The notes beneath the pieces were generated by a model. The model searched no databases. It had not been told where the DNA came from and saw only the letters and a program-made list of their open reading frames with translations. 64,000 nt of DNA from WHSW01 sp963781265 (GTDB lineage Bacteria > Actinomycetota > Thermoleophilia > Solirubrobacterales > 70-9), in the NCBI GenBank assembly GCA_963781265.1, contig CAWAFH010000014.1, positions 62,001 through 126,000 on the forward strand. Reading direction: 5' to 3'. Below, piece by piece: positions 1 to 8,431 of this stretch. The first letter of the stretch is position 1. Every line of letters starts with the position of its first letter. The translations under genes and the position numbers were made by a program.

Positions 1-258
1 CGGCGAGGGAGCGCACGCGTAGCCGAGCTCCTCCTGCAGGATCACCAGCTCGACCACGCCGAGGCCCTGGCCGCCGTGCTCCTCGGCGATCGCGATCCCG
101 GGCCAGCCGAGCTCGCACATCTCCGTCCAGAGCGCGTCGTCGTACGGGCTGTCGGCCTCGGCCAGCTCGCGCACCTTCTCGGGCTTGAAGCGGCTGGCGA
201 TGAACTCGTGCGCGGTCGACTTGATCTCGCGCTGCTCGTCGTTGAAGGCGAAGTCCAT
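1..258 (-). CDS. Acyl-CoA dehydrogenase, N-terminal part (cut by window edge)
   Basis: This gene runs off the left end of the window. Translation from the ATG at 258 begins MDFAFNDEQREIKSTAHEF, the usual N-terminal helix of acyl-CoA dehydrogenases, and continues through a PGIAIAEEHGGQGLG-like stretch typical of the family. It starts four bases after the stop codon of the upstream acyl-CoA dehydrogenase, so the two are cotranscribed. Adjacent, non-identical acyl-CoA dehydrogenase genes in actinobacteria often encode the two subunits of a heterotetramer, as known for FadE pairs of steroid catabolism; applying that here is inference. The substrate cannot be deduced. The C-terminal half, with the active-site region, is not visible. 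Confidence 0.85.
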   Translation of the reverse strand, partial: MDFAFNDEQREIKSTAHEFIASRFKPEKVRELAEADSPYDDALWTEMCELGWPGIAIAEEHGGQGLGVVELVILQEELGYACAPSP

Positions 259-262
259 CTCG

Positions 263-1402
263 TTACCTCAGCTTCGGCAGGCCGAGGACCCGCTCGGCGA
301 CGATGTTCTTGAGCACGTCCGTGGTCCCGCCCTCGATCGAGTTCGCGCGCGAGCGCAGGAAGCGATAGGCCCAGAGGTCCCCGCGGGTCAGGGTGTCGAT
401 CCCGCCGACCTCGAGCGCCAGCTCGGTGAGCGCCTGGTTGGTCGACGACCACTGGAGCTTTGCGATCGAGCCCTCGGGGCCCGGGATGCCGACCTTCATC
501 GTCGCGGTCAGCGCGCGCATGGCGCCGAGCCGCAGGCCCTCGATCCCGATCTTCAGTCGGGCGATCTTGTCGCGAACGATGGGGTCGCCGGCGACGCCGC
601 GCTCGGTCGCCAGCTCGATCAGCTCGTCGAGCGCGTTCGAGAGGCCGAGCGCCGCGGAGGCGCCGAGCCCGGCGCGCTCGTTCATCAGCGTCGTGATCGC
701 CACCATCCAGCCGTTGCCGACCCCGCCGACGACGTTCTCGTCGGGGACGTACGCGTTCTCGATGAAGAGCTCGTTGAACTCGGCCTCGCCGGTGATCTGG
801 CGCAGCGGCCGAACCTCGACCTCGTCCTGCTCCATGTCCATGAGGAAGTAGGTGAGGCCCTTGTGCTTGGGCGCGTCGCCGTCGCTGCGGGCGACCAGCA
901 TGCACCACTTCGCCTCGTGCGCGAACGTGGTCCAGACCTTCTGGCCGGTGATCCGCCAGCCGCCGTTGTCCTTGACCGCCTTCGTCTTCAGCGAGGCGAG
1001 GTCGGAGCCGGACTCCGGCTCTGAGAAGCCCTGGCACCAGATCTCCTCGGCGGAGAGGATCGGCTCGAGGAAGCGCTCCTTCTGCTCCTCGGTGCCGTGC
1101 GCGATCACGACCGGACCGCCCATCACGAGCCCGAGCACGTTGGCCGGCCGCGGCGCCTTGGCGCGCGCCAGCTCCTCGCCGAAGATCGACTGCTCGATCA
1201 GGGTCGCACCGCGCCCGCCGTACTCCTTCGGCCACGAGACGCCGGCCCACCCGGCTGCGTGCAGCTCGCGCTGCCACTCGCGCTCGAACTCGTACTGCAC
1301 CTGGTCGCCCCCGTGGGGGGCCGGGCCCGGGTGGTTGGCCTCGAGCCAGGCGCGAAACTCGTCGCGGAAGGCCTGTTCGTCGGGTGTGAGGGTGAGGTCC
1401 AT
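263..1402 (-). CDS. Acyl-CoA dehydrogenase
   Basis: This FAD-dependent flavoprotein of 379 residues probably carries out alpha,beta-dehydrogenation of an acyl-CoA. Family marks are the YGGRGATL stretch near residue 62, the FAD/substrate loop CQGFSEPESGSD near residue 122, the ITGQKVWTTFA strand-turn that follows, and the C-terminal SIEGGTTDVLKNIVAERVLG. The length is normal for the family. The ATG at 1402 gives the standard N-terminus (MDLTLTPDEQAFRDEF). The next gene starts four bases after its stop, so the products may form one heteromeric enzyme. The catalytic glutamate could not be assigned by eye, so which of the pair is catalytic is open. Confidence 0.9.
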   Translation of the reverse strand: MDLTLTPDEQAFRDEFRAWLEANHPGPAPHGGDQVQYEFEREWQRELHAAGWAGVSWPKEYGGRGATLIEQSIFGEELARAKAPRPANVLGLVMGGPVVIAHGTEEQKERFLEPILSAEEIWCQGFSEPESGSDLASLKTKAVKDNGGWRITGQKVWTTFAHEAKWCMLVARSDGDAPKHKGLTYFLMDMEQDEVEVRPLRQITGEAEFNELFIENAYVPDENVVGGVGNGWMVAITTLMNERAGLGASAALGLSNALDELIELATERGVAGDPIVRDKIARLKIGIEGLRLGAMRALTATMKVGIPGPEGSIAKLQWSSTNQALTELALEVGGIDTLTRGDLWAYRFLRSRANSIEGGTTDVLKNIVAERVLGLPKLR

Positions 1403-1463
1403 CTCGGCGGCTGCGGCGGGCCGCGAACCCTATCGACCCAACGCTCGTGCCGGACGGCCGCCG

Positions 1464-2012
1464 CTAGTGCAGGCTCTCGCGAACCGCCTCGTCGGCGTGG
1501 TCGACGCCGAGCACCGACAGGGTCCTCGCGATCCGGCGATCGTCGGCCCCGGTCGCCGCCATCTGGCGGGCAAGCAGGACGACGCCCTCCGAGGGGCCGC
1601 TCCCGTTCGTGCGCGGCGCGATCTCGCGCCGAGGCTCGGCGGGCTCGGCGACGATGTCGCCGGCGCGGCGCTCGAGCCGCGACGGCGGCGAAGCCAGATG
1701 TCCGCGGCGCTCGAGTCGGCGCCGCAGGTGGGCGCTGCGCTCGGCGACGGCGCGCTGGTGCTCGATCAGGATCTCGCCGAAGGCCTCGAACCGCCTCGCC
1801 TCCACGGCGTCGTAGTCATAAAGGCGCTCGACCGCCTGGACCAGCGTCTCGTCGAGCTCGTTCGCGGCGGCTTCCGCGTCGCGCTCCAACTCGAGCAGGC
1901 GCTCGCGGGCCTCGATCAAGAACTCCTGCGCGGTGCGATCGGCGACGTCGCGGGCGGCGGCCTTGCTCCTCGCTACCCCCGCGCTGCTCCGCGAATTCGC
2001 TGTCCTTGCCAC
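1464..2012 (-). CDS. Uncharacterised coiled-coil protein with C-terminal SGPSEGVVL module
   Basis: I do not recognise this protein (about 182 residues). The middle is charged and helical (EARERLLELERDAEAAANELDE), consistent with a coiled coil. The last ~45 residues (SGPSEGVVLLARQMAATG, then ADDRRIARTLSVLGVDHA) recur, diverged, at the C-terminus of the next gene (2170-2625), so the two share a module. I chose the GTG at 2012 because GGAGGGG lies five bases upstream; the frame stays open to a TTG at 2099. There is no signal peptide or membrane segment. An inverted repeat at 2091-2108 lies upstream and may be an operator. Confidence 0.6.
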   Translation of the reverse strand: MARTANSRSSAGVARSKAAARDVADRTAQEFLIEARERLLELERDAEAAANELDETLVQAVERLYDYDAVEARRFEAFGEILIEHQRAVAERSAHLRRRLERRGHLASPPSRLERRAGDIVAEPAEPRREIAPRTNGSGPSEGVVLLARQMAATGADDRRIARTLSVLGVDHADEAVRESLH

Positions 2013-2090
2013 GACGCCCCTCCATGTATTAGCGGCGGTCCCGCTGGGCTCCGCCCGTGTCCGGTCTGTGGCTCCGGCTTCGCAACCAAG

Positions 2091-2108
2091 GTACCTCAAA
2101 CGAGGTAC
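2091..2108. promoter_or_regulatory. Inverted repeat upstream of the coiled-coil gene
   Basis: GTACCTC and GAGGTAC form perfect 7-bp arms around an AAAC spacer. The site lies about 80 bp upstream of the chosen start at 2012 and could bind a dimeric regulator. No regulator gene is adjacent. Confidence 0.35.
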
Positions 2109-2169
2109 GCGGAACGTAATTTAGGGGCGCAACTGAGCTAAAGCTGCAAGAGCTGACCCAGCGGCCGGC

Positions 2170-2625
2170 TCAGCCGAGCGCGTGCTTGACCGCCTTCGGC
2201 GCGTCCTCGACGCCGAGCGCGGTCAGGATCGCTTCGATCTGGCGCGTTTCGACCCCGTGCAGGGCCAGCTGGTTGGCGACCAGGACGACGCCCTCCGAGG
2301 GCCCGGAGTCAGCCGGCGTCGAGCTCTTCTCGAGCCCGGCCGGCGCCTCGATCGGCTCGCGCGGACGCACCTTCCCGGGCCCCTGGCGCAGCCGCGCCCG
2401 CAGGGTCGCGCAACGCTCGGCCAGGTCCATGGTCTCGGCGATCACCTCGGCGTAGGCGGCCGTCACGACGTCGACGGCGCCGGGCTCGTGCAACTCCTCA
2501 TTGAGCCCGCGGCGCTCGAAGCCCAGGTCCTCGACCGCCATCGCCGCGGCAAGCTCGAGCGTGCGCAGGTGCTCATCGGCGAGCGCGAGATAGTCGGCTC
2601 CCTGCGGGCCCGAGCGGTGCCACAT
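2170..2625 (-). CDS. Uncharacterised protein with the same C-terminal SGPSEGVVL module
   Basis: This protein of about 151 residues has an unknown function. The N-terminal two thirds are predicted helical (ADEHLRTLELAAAMAVEDLG). After a Pro/Glu-rich linker, the C-terminus carries SGPSEGVVLVANQLALHG followed by VETRQIEAILTALGVEDA, clearly homologous to the end of the preceding gene at 1464-2012. The ATG at 2625 is preferred; the frame stays open to 2685. The module (two predicted helices with an R-x-I core) might be a small DNA- or protein-binding domain, but nothing proves it. Confidence 0.55.
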   Translation of the reverse strand: MWHRSGPQGADYLALADEHLRTLELAAAMAVEDLGFERRGLNEELHEPGAVDVVTAAYAEVIAETMDLAERCATLRARLRQGPGKVRPREPIEAPAGLEKSSTPADSGPSEGVVLVANQLALHGVETRQIEAILTALGVEDAPKAVKHALG

Positions 2626-2731
2626 CGTGTTCGGCTCTCGTCGGCGCCGGGCGACGTTGCGGCGTTCGGGCAGCCTCGAGTCCACATTCGATCAACGCGT
2701 GGGGGCAGGGCGCGCTTGCGTCTCGATCGCG

Positions 2732-3610
2732 TCAGTCGAACAGGTAGAGCATCGCGAGCGCCGTCCCGACCCAGGTGACGCCGGCGAAGATCATCCCCGG
2801 GTCCTCGGTGAGGATCGCCGCAGTCGAGCGCGTATCGCGGCGGTCATAGATCAGATACAGGTAGCGGAAGATCCCGTAGAGCACCGAGGGCGCGGTCGCG
2901 AGCATCTTCGAGCCCACCCGGGGCGAGTCGACCGTGTAGATGACGTAGGAGAGGATCGCCGAGGCGGTGACCATCGCGATCATCTGGTCGAGGAAGGGCA
3001 GCGAGTAGTGCTCGAGCACGGGCCGGGTCGCCGGAGCGCCCGCAACCTCTACCGGGTCCGTCTCCTCGAGCATCGCCTCTTGGCGACGCTTGGTGAAGCC
3101 GAGGAACAGCGCCAGCATCCCGGTGCAGATCAGCAGGAACTCCGACGCGTGGGCGCCGACGGCAACTGCGCCGGCGACGACCCGGAGGATGAACAGCGAG
3201 GCGATCGTCATCACGTCGATGATCACCAGGCGCTTGAGCACCAGCGAGTACGCGGTGGTGATGACGCCGTAGAGCGCGACGAGGCCGGCGACCTCGGGCT
3301 CGACCAGGAAGCCGATCGCGAGCGCCGCGAGCGCGAGCACGGCGGCGAGCGCGGTCGCGGTCGCGGGCGAGACGGCCCCGCTGGCGATCGGGCGGTTGCG
3401 CTTCTCGGGGTGCCGCCGGTCGTGCTCGCGGTCGCGCAGGTCGTTGAGCAGGTAGCCGGCGCTGGCGATCGCGCAGAAGGCGGCGAACGTGAGGAGCGCG
3501 TCGGCGATCGCGCCGCTCTCGTCGAGGCGTCCCGAGAACAGGACACCCGCGAACACGAGCAGGTTCTTGATCCATTCCTGCGGTCGCAGCGCACGGAGAA
3601 GCGGCGGCAT
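2732..3610 (-). CDS. UbiA-family prenyltransferase, probable decaprenyl-phosphate phosphoribosyltransferase
   Basis: This is an integral-membrane transferase of 292 residues. The first aspartate motif, NDLRDREHDRRHPEKRNRP at about residues 56-74, matches the NDxxDxxxDxxHPxKxxRP signature of DprP/UbiA (Rv3806c-type) enzymes, which move phosphoribose from PRPP to decaprenyl phosphate in cell-envelope arabinan synthesis. A second polar motif, YLIYDRRDTRS, lies near residue 245. Several hydrophobic helices fill the rest. The start MPPLLRALRPQEWIKN is typical of this subfamily. No other arabinan genes are in the window, so the exact acceptor is inferred from family resemblance only. Confidence 0.85.
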   Translation of the reverse strand: MPPLLRALRPQEWIKNLLVFAGVLFSGRLDESGAIADALLTFAAFCAIASAGYLLNDLRDREHDRRHPEKRNRPIASGAVSPATATALAAVLALAALAIGFLVEPEVAGLVALYGVITTAYSLVLKRLVIIDVMTIASLFILRVVAGAVAVGAHASEFLLICTGMLALFLGFTKRRQEAMLEETDPVEVAGAPATRPVLEHYSLPFLDQMIAMVTASAILSYVIYTVDSPRVGSKMLATAPSVLYGIFRYLYLIYDRRDTRSTAAILTEDPGMIFAGVTWVGTALAMLYLFD

Positions 3611-3685
3611 GACCGCGACAGGTTAGGCGGAGGCACCGTCTGCGCCGCCTCCGCGCGCGCGGAAAGCAAGCGACTGCCCGCCACC

Positions 3686-3740
3686 CCCGCCGAGTTTCAT
3701 CTGGACCACCCCGGAGGTGGTTGAGATGAATCTCGGCGGG
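3686..3740. repeat. Palindromic repeat, copy 1 (solo)
   Basis: Two 25-bp arms (3686-3710 and 3716-3740) pair with three mismatches around the loop CCGGA. The arm GGTGGTTGAGATGAA followed by CTCGGCG is the part conserved in the other two copies at 29486-29535 and 30404-30452. It lies between the UbiA gene and the ferredoxin oxidoreductase operon with no linked ORF, so it looks like a solo copy of a dispersed element. Terminator activity for a neighbouring gene is possible. Confidence 0.8.
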
Positions 3741-3774
3741 ACAGAGGTCGGGGCGACCGACGAGGCGGGTCGCC

Positions 3775-5409
3775 CTAGATCTCCTCGGGCACCATCTGAA
3801 TCGCTCCCGACGGACACTCTGCGACACAGAGGCCGCAGCCCTTGCAGTAGTCGAGGTCGATCTCATAGAGCTCGCCCGGGTTGCCGAGCTTGATCACCGC
3901 GTTGTCGGGACAGACGCCGTAGCAGTTGTCGCAGGAGAAGCAGTTGCCGCATGACATGCACCGCCGCGCCTCATAGAGCGCACTCGACTCGTCGAACCCC
4001 TGCACGACCTCGTCGAAGCTGCTCTGGCGCCGCACCGCCTCGAGCCGCGCGCGATGTGCGCGCGGCGCGTCGGCGAAGTACCAGGTGTTGAGGGTCTCGA
4101 ACTCGGCGATCGGGGGCTCGGGCGGCGGCGCGATCCGGGCGCCGCGCAGCCACGCGTCGATGTTGCGGGCAGCGCGCTTTCCGTGCCCGATCCCGACCGT
4201 GACCGAGCGCTCGTCCGGGACCATGTCGCCGCCTGCGAACACGCCGGGGCAGCCGGTCATCATGTCCGGGCCGACCGCGACAACGCCGTCGCTGACCTCG
4301 AGCCCCGGGACGCCGTCGAGTAGCGAGAGGTCGGTGTCCTGGCCGAGCGCGAGCACGAGCGAGTCGGCCTCGAGCTCGTCGATCTCGCCGGTCGGCTGTG
4401 GGAAGCCGTCGTCATCGAGCTCCATCCGCTCGACGGTGAGCTTGCTTTTGTCGACCTGCTTGATCGTCGTCAGCCAGCGGATCAGCACCCCCTCCTCCTC
4501 GGCCTCCGTGACCTCGGACTCATGCGCGGGCATCCGGTCGCGGTTGCGGCGATAGACGACGATCGCCTCCGAGGCGCCGAGGCGCTTGGCGGTGCGCGCC
4601 GCGTCCATCGCCGTGTTCCCGCCGCCATAGACCGCGACCCGGCGGCCGAGCAACGGCCGCTCGCCCTCCTCGAGGTCGTGGAGCATCGAGACCGCGTCGA
4701 TCACGTGCGCGGCCGAGCCAGCCGGGATGTAGGCGCGCTTGCCGATCTGGGCGCCGACAGCGAGGAAGGCGGCGTCGAAGCCCCCGTCCGCCATCGCCGC
4801 GTTGAGATCGGTGACCTTGGAGTCGAGCTCGAGTTCGACCCCGAGCTCGAGGATGCGCGCGACCTCGGCGTCGAGCACGTCGCGGGCGAGCCGGTACTTG
4901 GGAATCCCGAAGCGCATCATTCCGCCGGCCATCGGCCCGGCCTCGCGGATCGTCACCGCGTGTCCGCGGCGGACCAGGTGGTAGGCAGCGGAGAGGCCCG
5001 AGGGCCCGGCGCCGACGATCAGCACGCGCTTTGCCGTGGGCTCGGCGTCGACCTCGACCGTCCAGCCCTCCCGGATCGCCTCGTCGCCGAGGAAGCGCTC
5101 GACCGAGTTGATCCCCACCGACTCGTCGAGCTTGCCGCGGTTGCACGAGGTCTCACACGGGTGGTAACAGACCCGCCCCATGATCGCCGGGAACGGGTTG
5201 TCCTCCATGATCTTGCGCCAGGCGCGCTCGTAGCCGGCGCCGCCCTCCTCGGCGTCGTAGAGCCAGTCGCGAATCTCCTCGCCGGCCGGGCACGCGTGGT
5301 TGCATGGCGGCAGGCGGTCCATGTAGACCGCGCGCTCGGTGCGCCAGCTGCCGGTCTTGTTGGCGAGGCTGGAGCCGACGTCGAGCGTGATCGCGAATGG
5401 CTTCTCCAT
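3775..5409 (-). CDS. GltD-like NAD(P)H flavoprotein fused to PorD-type ferredoxin domain
   Basis: This 544-residue protein has a GltD-like N-terminus with cysteine-rich Fe-S motifs (CNHACPAGEE, CYHPCETSC). An FAD site follows (VLIVGAGPSGLSAAYHL, near residue 130), then an NAD(P) site (VAVYGGGNTAMDAARTAKRL, near residue 260). It ends in two [4Fe-4S] motifs, CMSCGNCFSCDNCYGVCP and CKGCGLCVAECP, that resemble the delta subunit (PorD) of pyruvate:ferredoxin oxidoreductase. It is the last gene of the por operon and its ATG overlaps the porB stop (TGATG). I infer that it joins the 2-oxoacid oxidoreductase to NAD(P)H, replacing a free delta subunit or ferredoxin. An independent ferredoxin-NADP reductase role is the alternative. 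Confidence 0.85.
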   Translation of the reverse strand: MEKPFAITLDVGSSLANKTGSWRTERAVYMDRLPPCNHACPAGEEIRDWLYDAEEGGAGYERAWRKIMEDNPFPAIMGRVCYHPCETSCNRGKLDESVGINSVERFLGDEAIREGWTVEVDAEPTAKRVLIVGAGPSGLSAAYHLVRRGHAVTIREAGPMAGGMMRFGIPKYRLARDVLDAEVARILELGVELELDSKVTDLNAAMADGGFDAAFLAVGAQIGKRAYIPAGSAAHVIDAVSMLHDLEEGERPLLGRRVAVYGGGNTAMDAARTAKRLGASEAIVVYRRNRDRMPAHESEVTEAEEEGVLIRWLTTIKQVDKSKLTVERMELDDDGFPQPTGEIDELEADSLVLALGQDTDLSLLDGVPGLEVSDGVVAVGPDMMTGCPGVFAGGDMVPDERSVTVGIGHGKRAARNIDAWLRGARIAPPPEPPIAEFETLNTWYFADAPRAHRARLEAVRRQSSFDEVVQGFDESSALYEARRCMSCGNCFSCDNCYGVCPDNAVIKLGNPGELYEIDLDYCKGCGLCVAECPSGAIQMVPEEI

Positions 5410-6557
5410 CAGCGCGGACTCCCGTGGGTCTCCGAGAGCAGCCGCATGATGTTGCTCTCAGCCTCGGTGTCCACCGGGCGCAGCGGCTCGTCGACATCCT
5501 CGCCGGCGAGGTCGGTAGCCACCCCCGGCGGGGTCGCGGTCTCGGTCTCGGCCTCGGTTTCGTCCTCGTCGCCGAGCAGTCCGAAGCGCTCGATGTTGCG
5601 ATCGGCGATCGCCTGCAGGCGCTCGAGCACGTCGGTCCGGGGCGGGTCCTTGAACAGGTGCGCGTAGCGGCGCTGCAGCTTCAGATAGTCGGTCACCGGC
5701 ACGCGGCGGCGGATCTTCGAGACCGAGGTGACCGCGCCGTGCTCGGCCTCGAAGACCGGGAACAGGCCGGTCTCCTTGACCAGGCGGGCGAGCCGGATCG
5801 TGTCCTTGGAGGCGGAGCCCCAACCGAGCGGGCAGGGGACGAAGACGTGGATGTAGCGAGCGCCGCGGATCTCCATCGCCTTCGTCACCTTGGCCTCGAG
5901 GTCGCGCGGCTCGGCGACGGTCGCGGTGGCGACGTACGGGATCTCGTGCGCCATCGCGATCAGCGGCACGTTCTTGCCCTGGCCGAAGACGTTGCCCGGC
6001 TCGTCGCCGACCGGCTTCGTGTTCGCCGTGCGCGCCGCCGGCGGGGTCGCCCCGGATCGCTGCACGCCCGTGTTCATGTAGGCCTCGTTGTCGTAACAGA
6101 CGAAGAGCACGTCGTCGCCGCGCTCGAACATGCCCGAGAGGCAGGCGAAGCCGATGTCGACGGTGCCCCCGTCGCCCGCCTGCCCGACCACGCGGATGTC
6201 CTCGCGACCCTTGGCGCGCATCGCTGCAGCGACCCCGCTGGCGACCGCGGGCGCGTTGCCGAACAGCGAGTGGATCCAGGGCAGCTGCCACGACGACTCC
6301 GGGAACGGGGTCGAGAAGACCTCGAGGCAGCCGGTCGCGTTCGCCGCCACCATGCTCCCCTGGGTCGCCCGCATCGCGGCGTCGAGGACGTAGCGGGCGC
6401 CGAGCGCCTCGCCGCAACCCTGGCAGGCGCGGTGCCCGGAGGTGAGCGTGTTCGAGCGGTCCATGCGCGCCTGCACCGAGCGCTCCTCTGGACCCAGCAG
6501 CCGATTGCCGACCGCGTAGGTCCCGACCTGGTAGCTCTTGATCCTTTGTTCCGGCAT
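5409..6557 (-). CDS. porB: 2-oxoacid:ferredoxin oxidoreductase, beta (TPP) subunit
   Basis: This 382-residue subunit binds TPP and a [4Fe-4S] cluster. ACQGCGEALGARYVLDAA near residue 44 holds the first cluster cysteines, and the TPP motif runs from GDGGTVDIGFACLSGM to CYDNEAYMNTG at about residues 140-175. Family knowledge gives oxidative decarboxylation of pyruvate or a related 2-oxoacid to acyl-CoA and reduced ferredoxin, or the reverse; substrate choice cannot be read from the sequence. The last ~60 residues are an acidic Glu/Asp/Thr-rich tail beyond the usual end, of unknown role. It sits 16 bp downstream of porA and overlaps the next gene by one base. Confidence 0.9.
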   Translation of the reverse strand: MPEQRIKSYQVGTYAVGNRLLGPEERSVQARMDRSNTLTSGHRACQGCGEALGARYVLDAAMRATQGSMVAANATGCLEVFSTPFPESSWQLPWIHSLFGNAPAVASGVAAAMRAKGREDIRVVGQAGDGGTVDIGFACLSGMFERGDDVLFVCYDNEAYMNTGVQRSGATPPAARTANTKPVGDEPGNVFGQGKNVPLIAMAHEIPYVATATVAEPRDLEAKVTKAMEIRGARYIHVFVPCPLGWGSASKDTIRLARLVKETGLFPVFEAEHGAVTSVSKIRRRVPVTDYLKLQRRYAHLFKDPPRTDVLERLQAIADRNIERFGLLGDEDETEAETETATPPGVATDLAGEDVDEPLRPVDTEAESNIMRLLSETHGSPR

Positions 6558-6573
6558 CCTCGGCTCCTCGGCC

Positions 6574-7833
6574 CTAGTGCGAGCGGGCGGCGACGATGCC
6601 GAGCTCGCGGACGATGTTCTCGGCGTGTGGTCCCGGCCGCTTGCCTTCCCGCATGCGCTCGAGCTCGCGCTCGACCACGTCGCGCTTCAGGTCGAGGAAG
6701 TGCATCCGCCCTGGCTCGAGCTGATCGGCGAGCGCCTCGGCGAAGAGCGCGTGCAACGAGGGCTTCGTGATCGGGCGGCCGCCGAGCCCCGCGATCACGT
6801 CGTAGACCCGCGACACCAGCCCCGAGAGGGCCAGGCGGACGTTCTGGCCGACGATCCCTCCGGCGCCGACCGCGAACGCCTTCTCGAGCACGACCACCCG
6901 CTGCGCGCCGGCGAGCGCCTCGCGCACCTCATCGAGTGGGTAGGGGCGAAAGCACTTGATCCCGACCACCCCGATCTTCACGCCCTGCTCGCGGAGCTCG
7001 TCGACGACGTCCTCGATCGTCCCCAGGACCGAGCCGAGCGCGACGACGATCGTCTCGGCGTCATCGGTGCGGTACCTGCGCAGGAGGCCACCGGAGTCGC
7101 GGCCGAAGGTCCGCTCGAACTCGGCGGCGATCTCGGGGATCGCGTCGAGGGCCTCGAGCTGCTTTGCGTGCATCAGGTACTTGACCTCGGTGAACGCCTC
7201 CGGGCCGACCATCGCGCCGATCGTCATCGGGTCGGCGGGGTCGAGGAGCTGATGCGGCTCGAACGCCGGCAGGAAGGCGTCGACCGGCTCCTGCTCGGGG
7301 ACCTCCACCTCCTCAAACGCGTGCGTGAGGATGAACCCGTCCATGCAGACCATGACCGGGAGCGAGAGCCGCTCGGCGAGCCGGAACGCCTGCACGTGCA
7401 GATCGGCGGCCTCCTGATTGGTCTCCGCGTAGAGCTGGATCCAGCCCGAGTCACGCATCGACATCGAGTCGGAGTGGTCGTTCCAGATGTTGATCGGCGC
7501 CCCGATCGCCCGGTTGGCCACCGTCATCACGATCGGCAACCCGAGCCCCGACGCGTTGAACAGCGCCTCGGCCATGTAGAGAATTCCCTGGCTGGCGGTC
7601 GCCGTGTACGTGCGCGCGCCCGCGGCGGAGGCGCCGATGCACGCCGACATCGCAGCGAACTCGGACTCGACCATCATGTACTCGCACGGCGCGAGCTCGC
7701 CCGTGCGAACGAGGTCCGAGAGCCCCTCGACGATGTGCGTCTGGGGCGAGATCGGATAGGCCGAGATCACCTCGGGGCGACAGCAGGCGACGGTGCGGGC
7801 GATGGCTTCGGAGCCTTCGAGCTGCTCAAGCAT
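6574..7833 (-). CDS. porA: 2-oxoacid:ferredoxin oxidoreductase, alpha subunit
   Basis: This 419-residue alpha subunit begins with the domain that supports TPP binding (VISAYPISPQTHIVEGLSDL) and contains the conserved MMVESEFAAMSACIGASAAG stretch near residue 55. It pairs with the beta subunit (5409-6557) and gamma subunit (7826-8431). I chose the ATG at 7833 because it overlaps the end of porG as ATGCTTGA, indicating translational coupling; an in-frame ATG at 7854 would add seven residues and overlap porG further. Length and order fit Por-type enzymes. Confidence 0.88.
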   Translation of the reverse strand: MLEQLEGSEAIARTVACCRPEVISAYPISPQTHIVEGLSDLVRTGELAPCEYMMVESEFAAMSACIGASAAGARTYTATASQGILYMAEALFNASGLGLPIVMTVANRAIGAPINIWNDHSDSMSMRDSGWIQLYAETNQEAADLHVQAFRLAERLSLPVMVCMDGFILTHAFEEVEVPEQEPVDAFLPAFEPHQLLDPADPMTIGAMVGPEAFTEVKYLMHAKQLEALDAIPEIAAEFERTFGRDSGGLLRRYRTDDAETIVVALGSVLGTIEDVVDELREQGVKIGVVGIKCFRPYPLDEVREALAGAQRVVVLEKAFAVGAGGIVGQNVRLALSGLVSRVYDVIAGLGGRPITKPSLHALFAEALADQLEPGRMHFLDLKRDVVERELERMREGKRPGPHAENIVRELGIVAARSH

Positions 7834-8431
7834 GGCTCGTCTCTCGTCGCGCATCGCTCGCCACTCGCTCGAGTTCTTGGGTGACGTATGTGTGGGCGGC
7901 CTTGGCGCCGGAGATGTTGCCGTCGCCGAGTTTGCCGGGGAAGCGCTCCCGGATCGCCTTCGAGACCGAGTCGATCGAGACGATCCCGGTGAGCGCGGCG
8001 AAGCCGCCGAGCAGGACCGCGTTCGGAAGCGGGCGGCCGAGGTGCTCGCGGGCGATCTCCGTCGCCGGCAGGGTGAGCAGTCGCCCCGGCGCGAACTGGG
8101 TGGCGAACTCGTCGATGCCGAGCTCGCCGAGCGTCCGCGAGCTGTTGATGAGCACGTAGCCGCCGGTGTCGACGCCGTCGAAGAGGTTGACCTGGTGCAA
8201 CAGCGTCGGCTCCTGGACGATCACCGCATTCGGTTCGGCGATCGGCTCGCGGTTGCGGATCGGCCGCTCATCGATGCGGCAGAAGGAGACGACCGGCGCC
8301 CCGGTGCGCTCCGACCCGAAGGTCGGGAACGCCTGCGCGTGGCGGCCTTCGTCGAACGCTGCCACGGACAGCAATTCGGCTGCCGTGACGACGCCCTGGC
8401 CGCCTCTCCCGTGAATCCTGACCGCGAACAC
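7826..8431 (-). CDS. porG: 2-oxoacid:ferredoxin oxidoreductase, gamma subunit
   Basis: This 201-residue gamma subunit starts with the diagnostic GRGGQGVVTAAELL stretch at about residue 8, followed by QAFPTFGSERTGAPV, which in the family helps coenzyme A binding and electron transfer. It is the first gene of the four-gene operon porG-porA-porB-gltD/porD and overlaps porA. Upstream lies a 139-bp region shared with the divergent hydrogenase operon, so the two redox operons may share control. No cysteine cluster motif is present, as expected for gamma. Confidence 0.9.
   Translation of the reverse strand: MFAVRIHGRGGQGVVTAAELLSVAAFDEGRHAQAFPTFGSERTGAPVVSFCRIDERPIRNREPIAEPNAVIVQEPTLLHQVNLFDGVDTGGYVLINSSRTLGELGIDEFATQFAPGRLLTLPATEIAREHLGRPLPNAVLLGGFAALTGIVSIDSVSKAIRERFPGKLGDGNISGAKAAHTYVTQELERVASDARRETSHA

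Noticed and set aside
3627..3654. GCGGAGGC/GCCTCCGC inverted repeat upstream of the prenyltransferase
   Set aside because: Eight-base arms of pure G/C-rich sequence are expected by chance here and no regulator is linked, so it is not listed as a feature.
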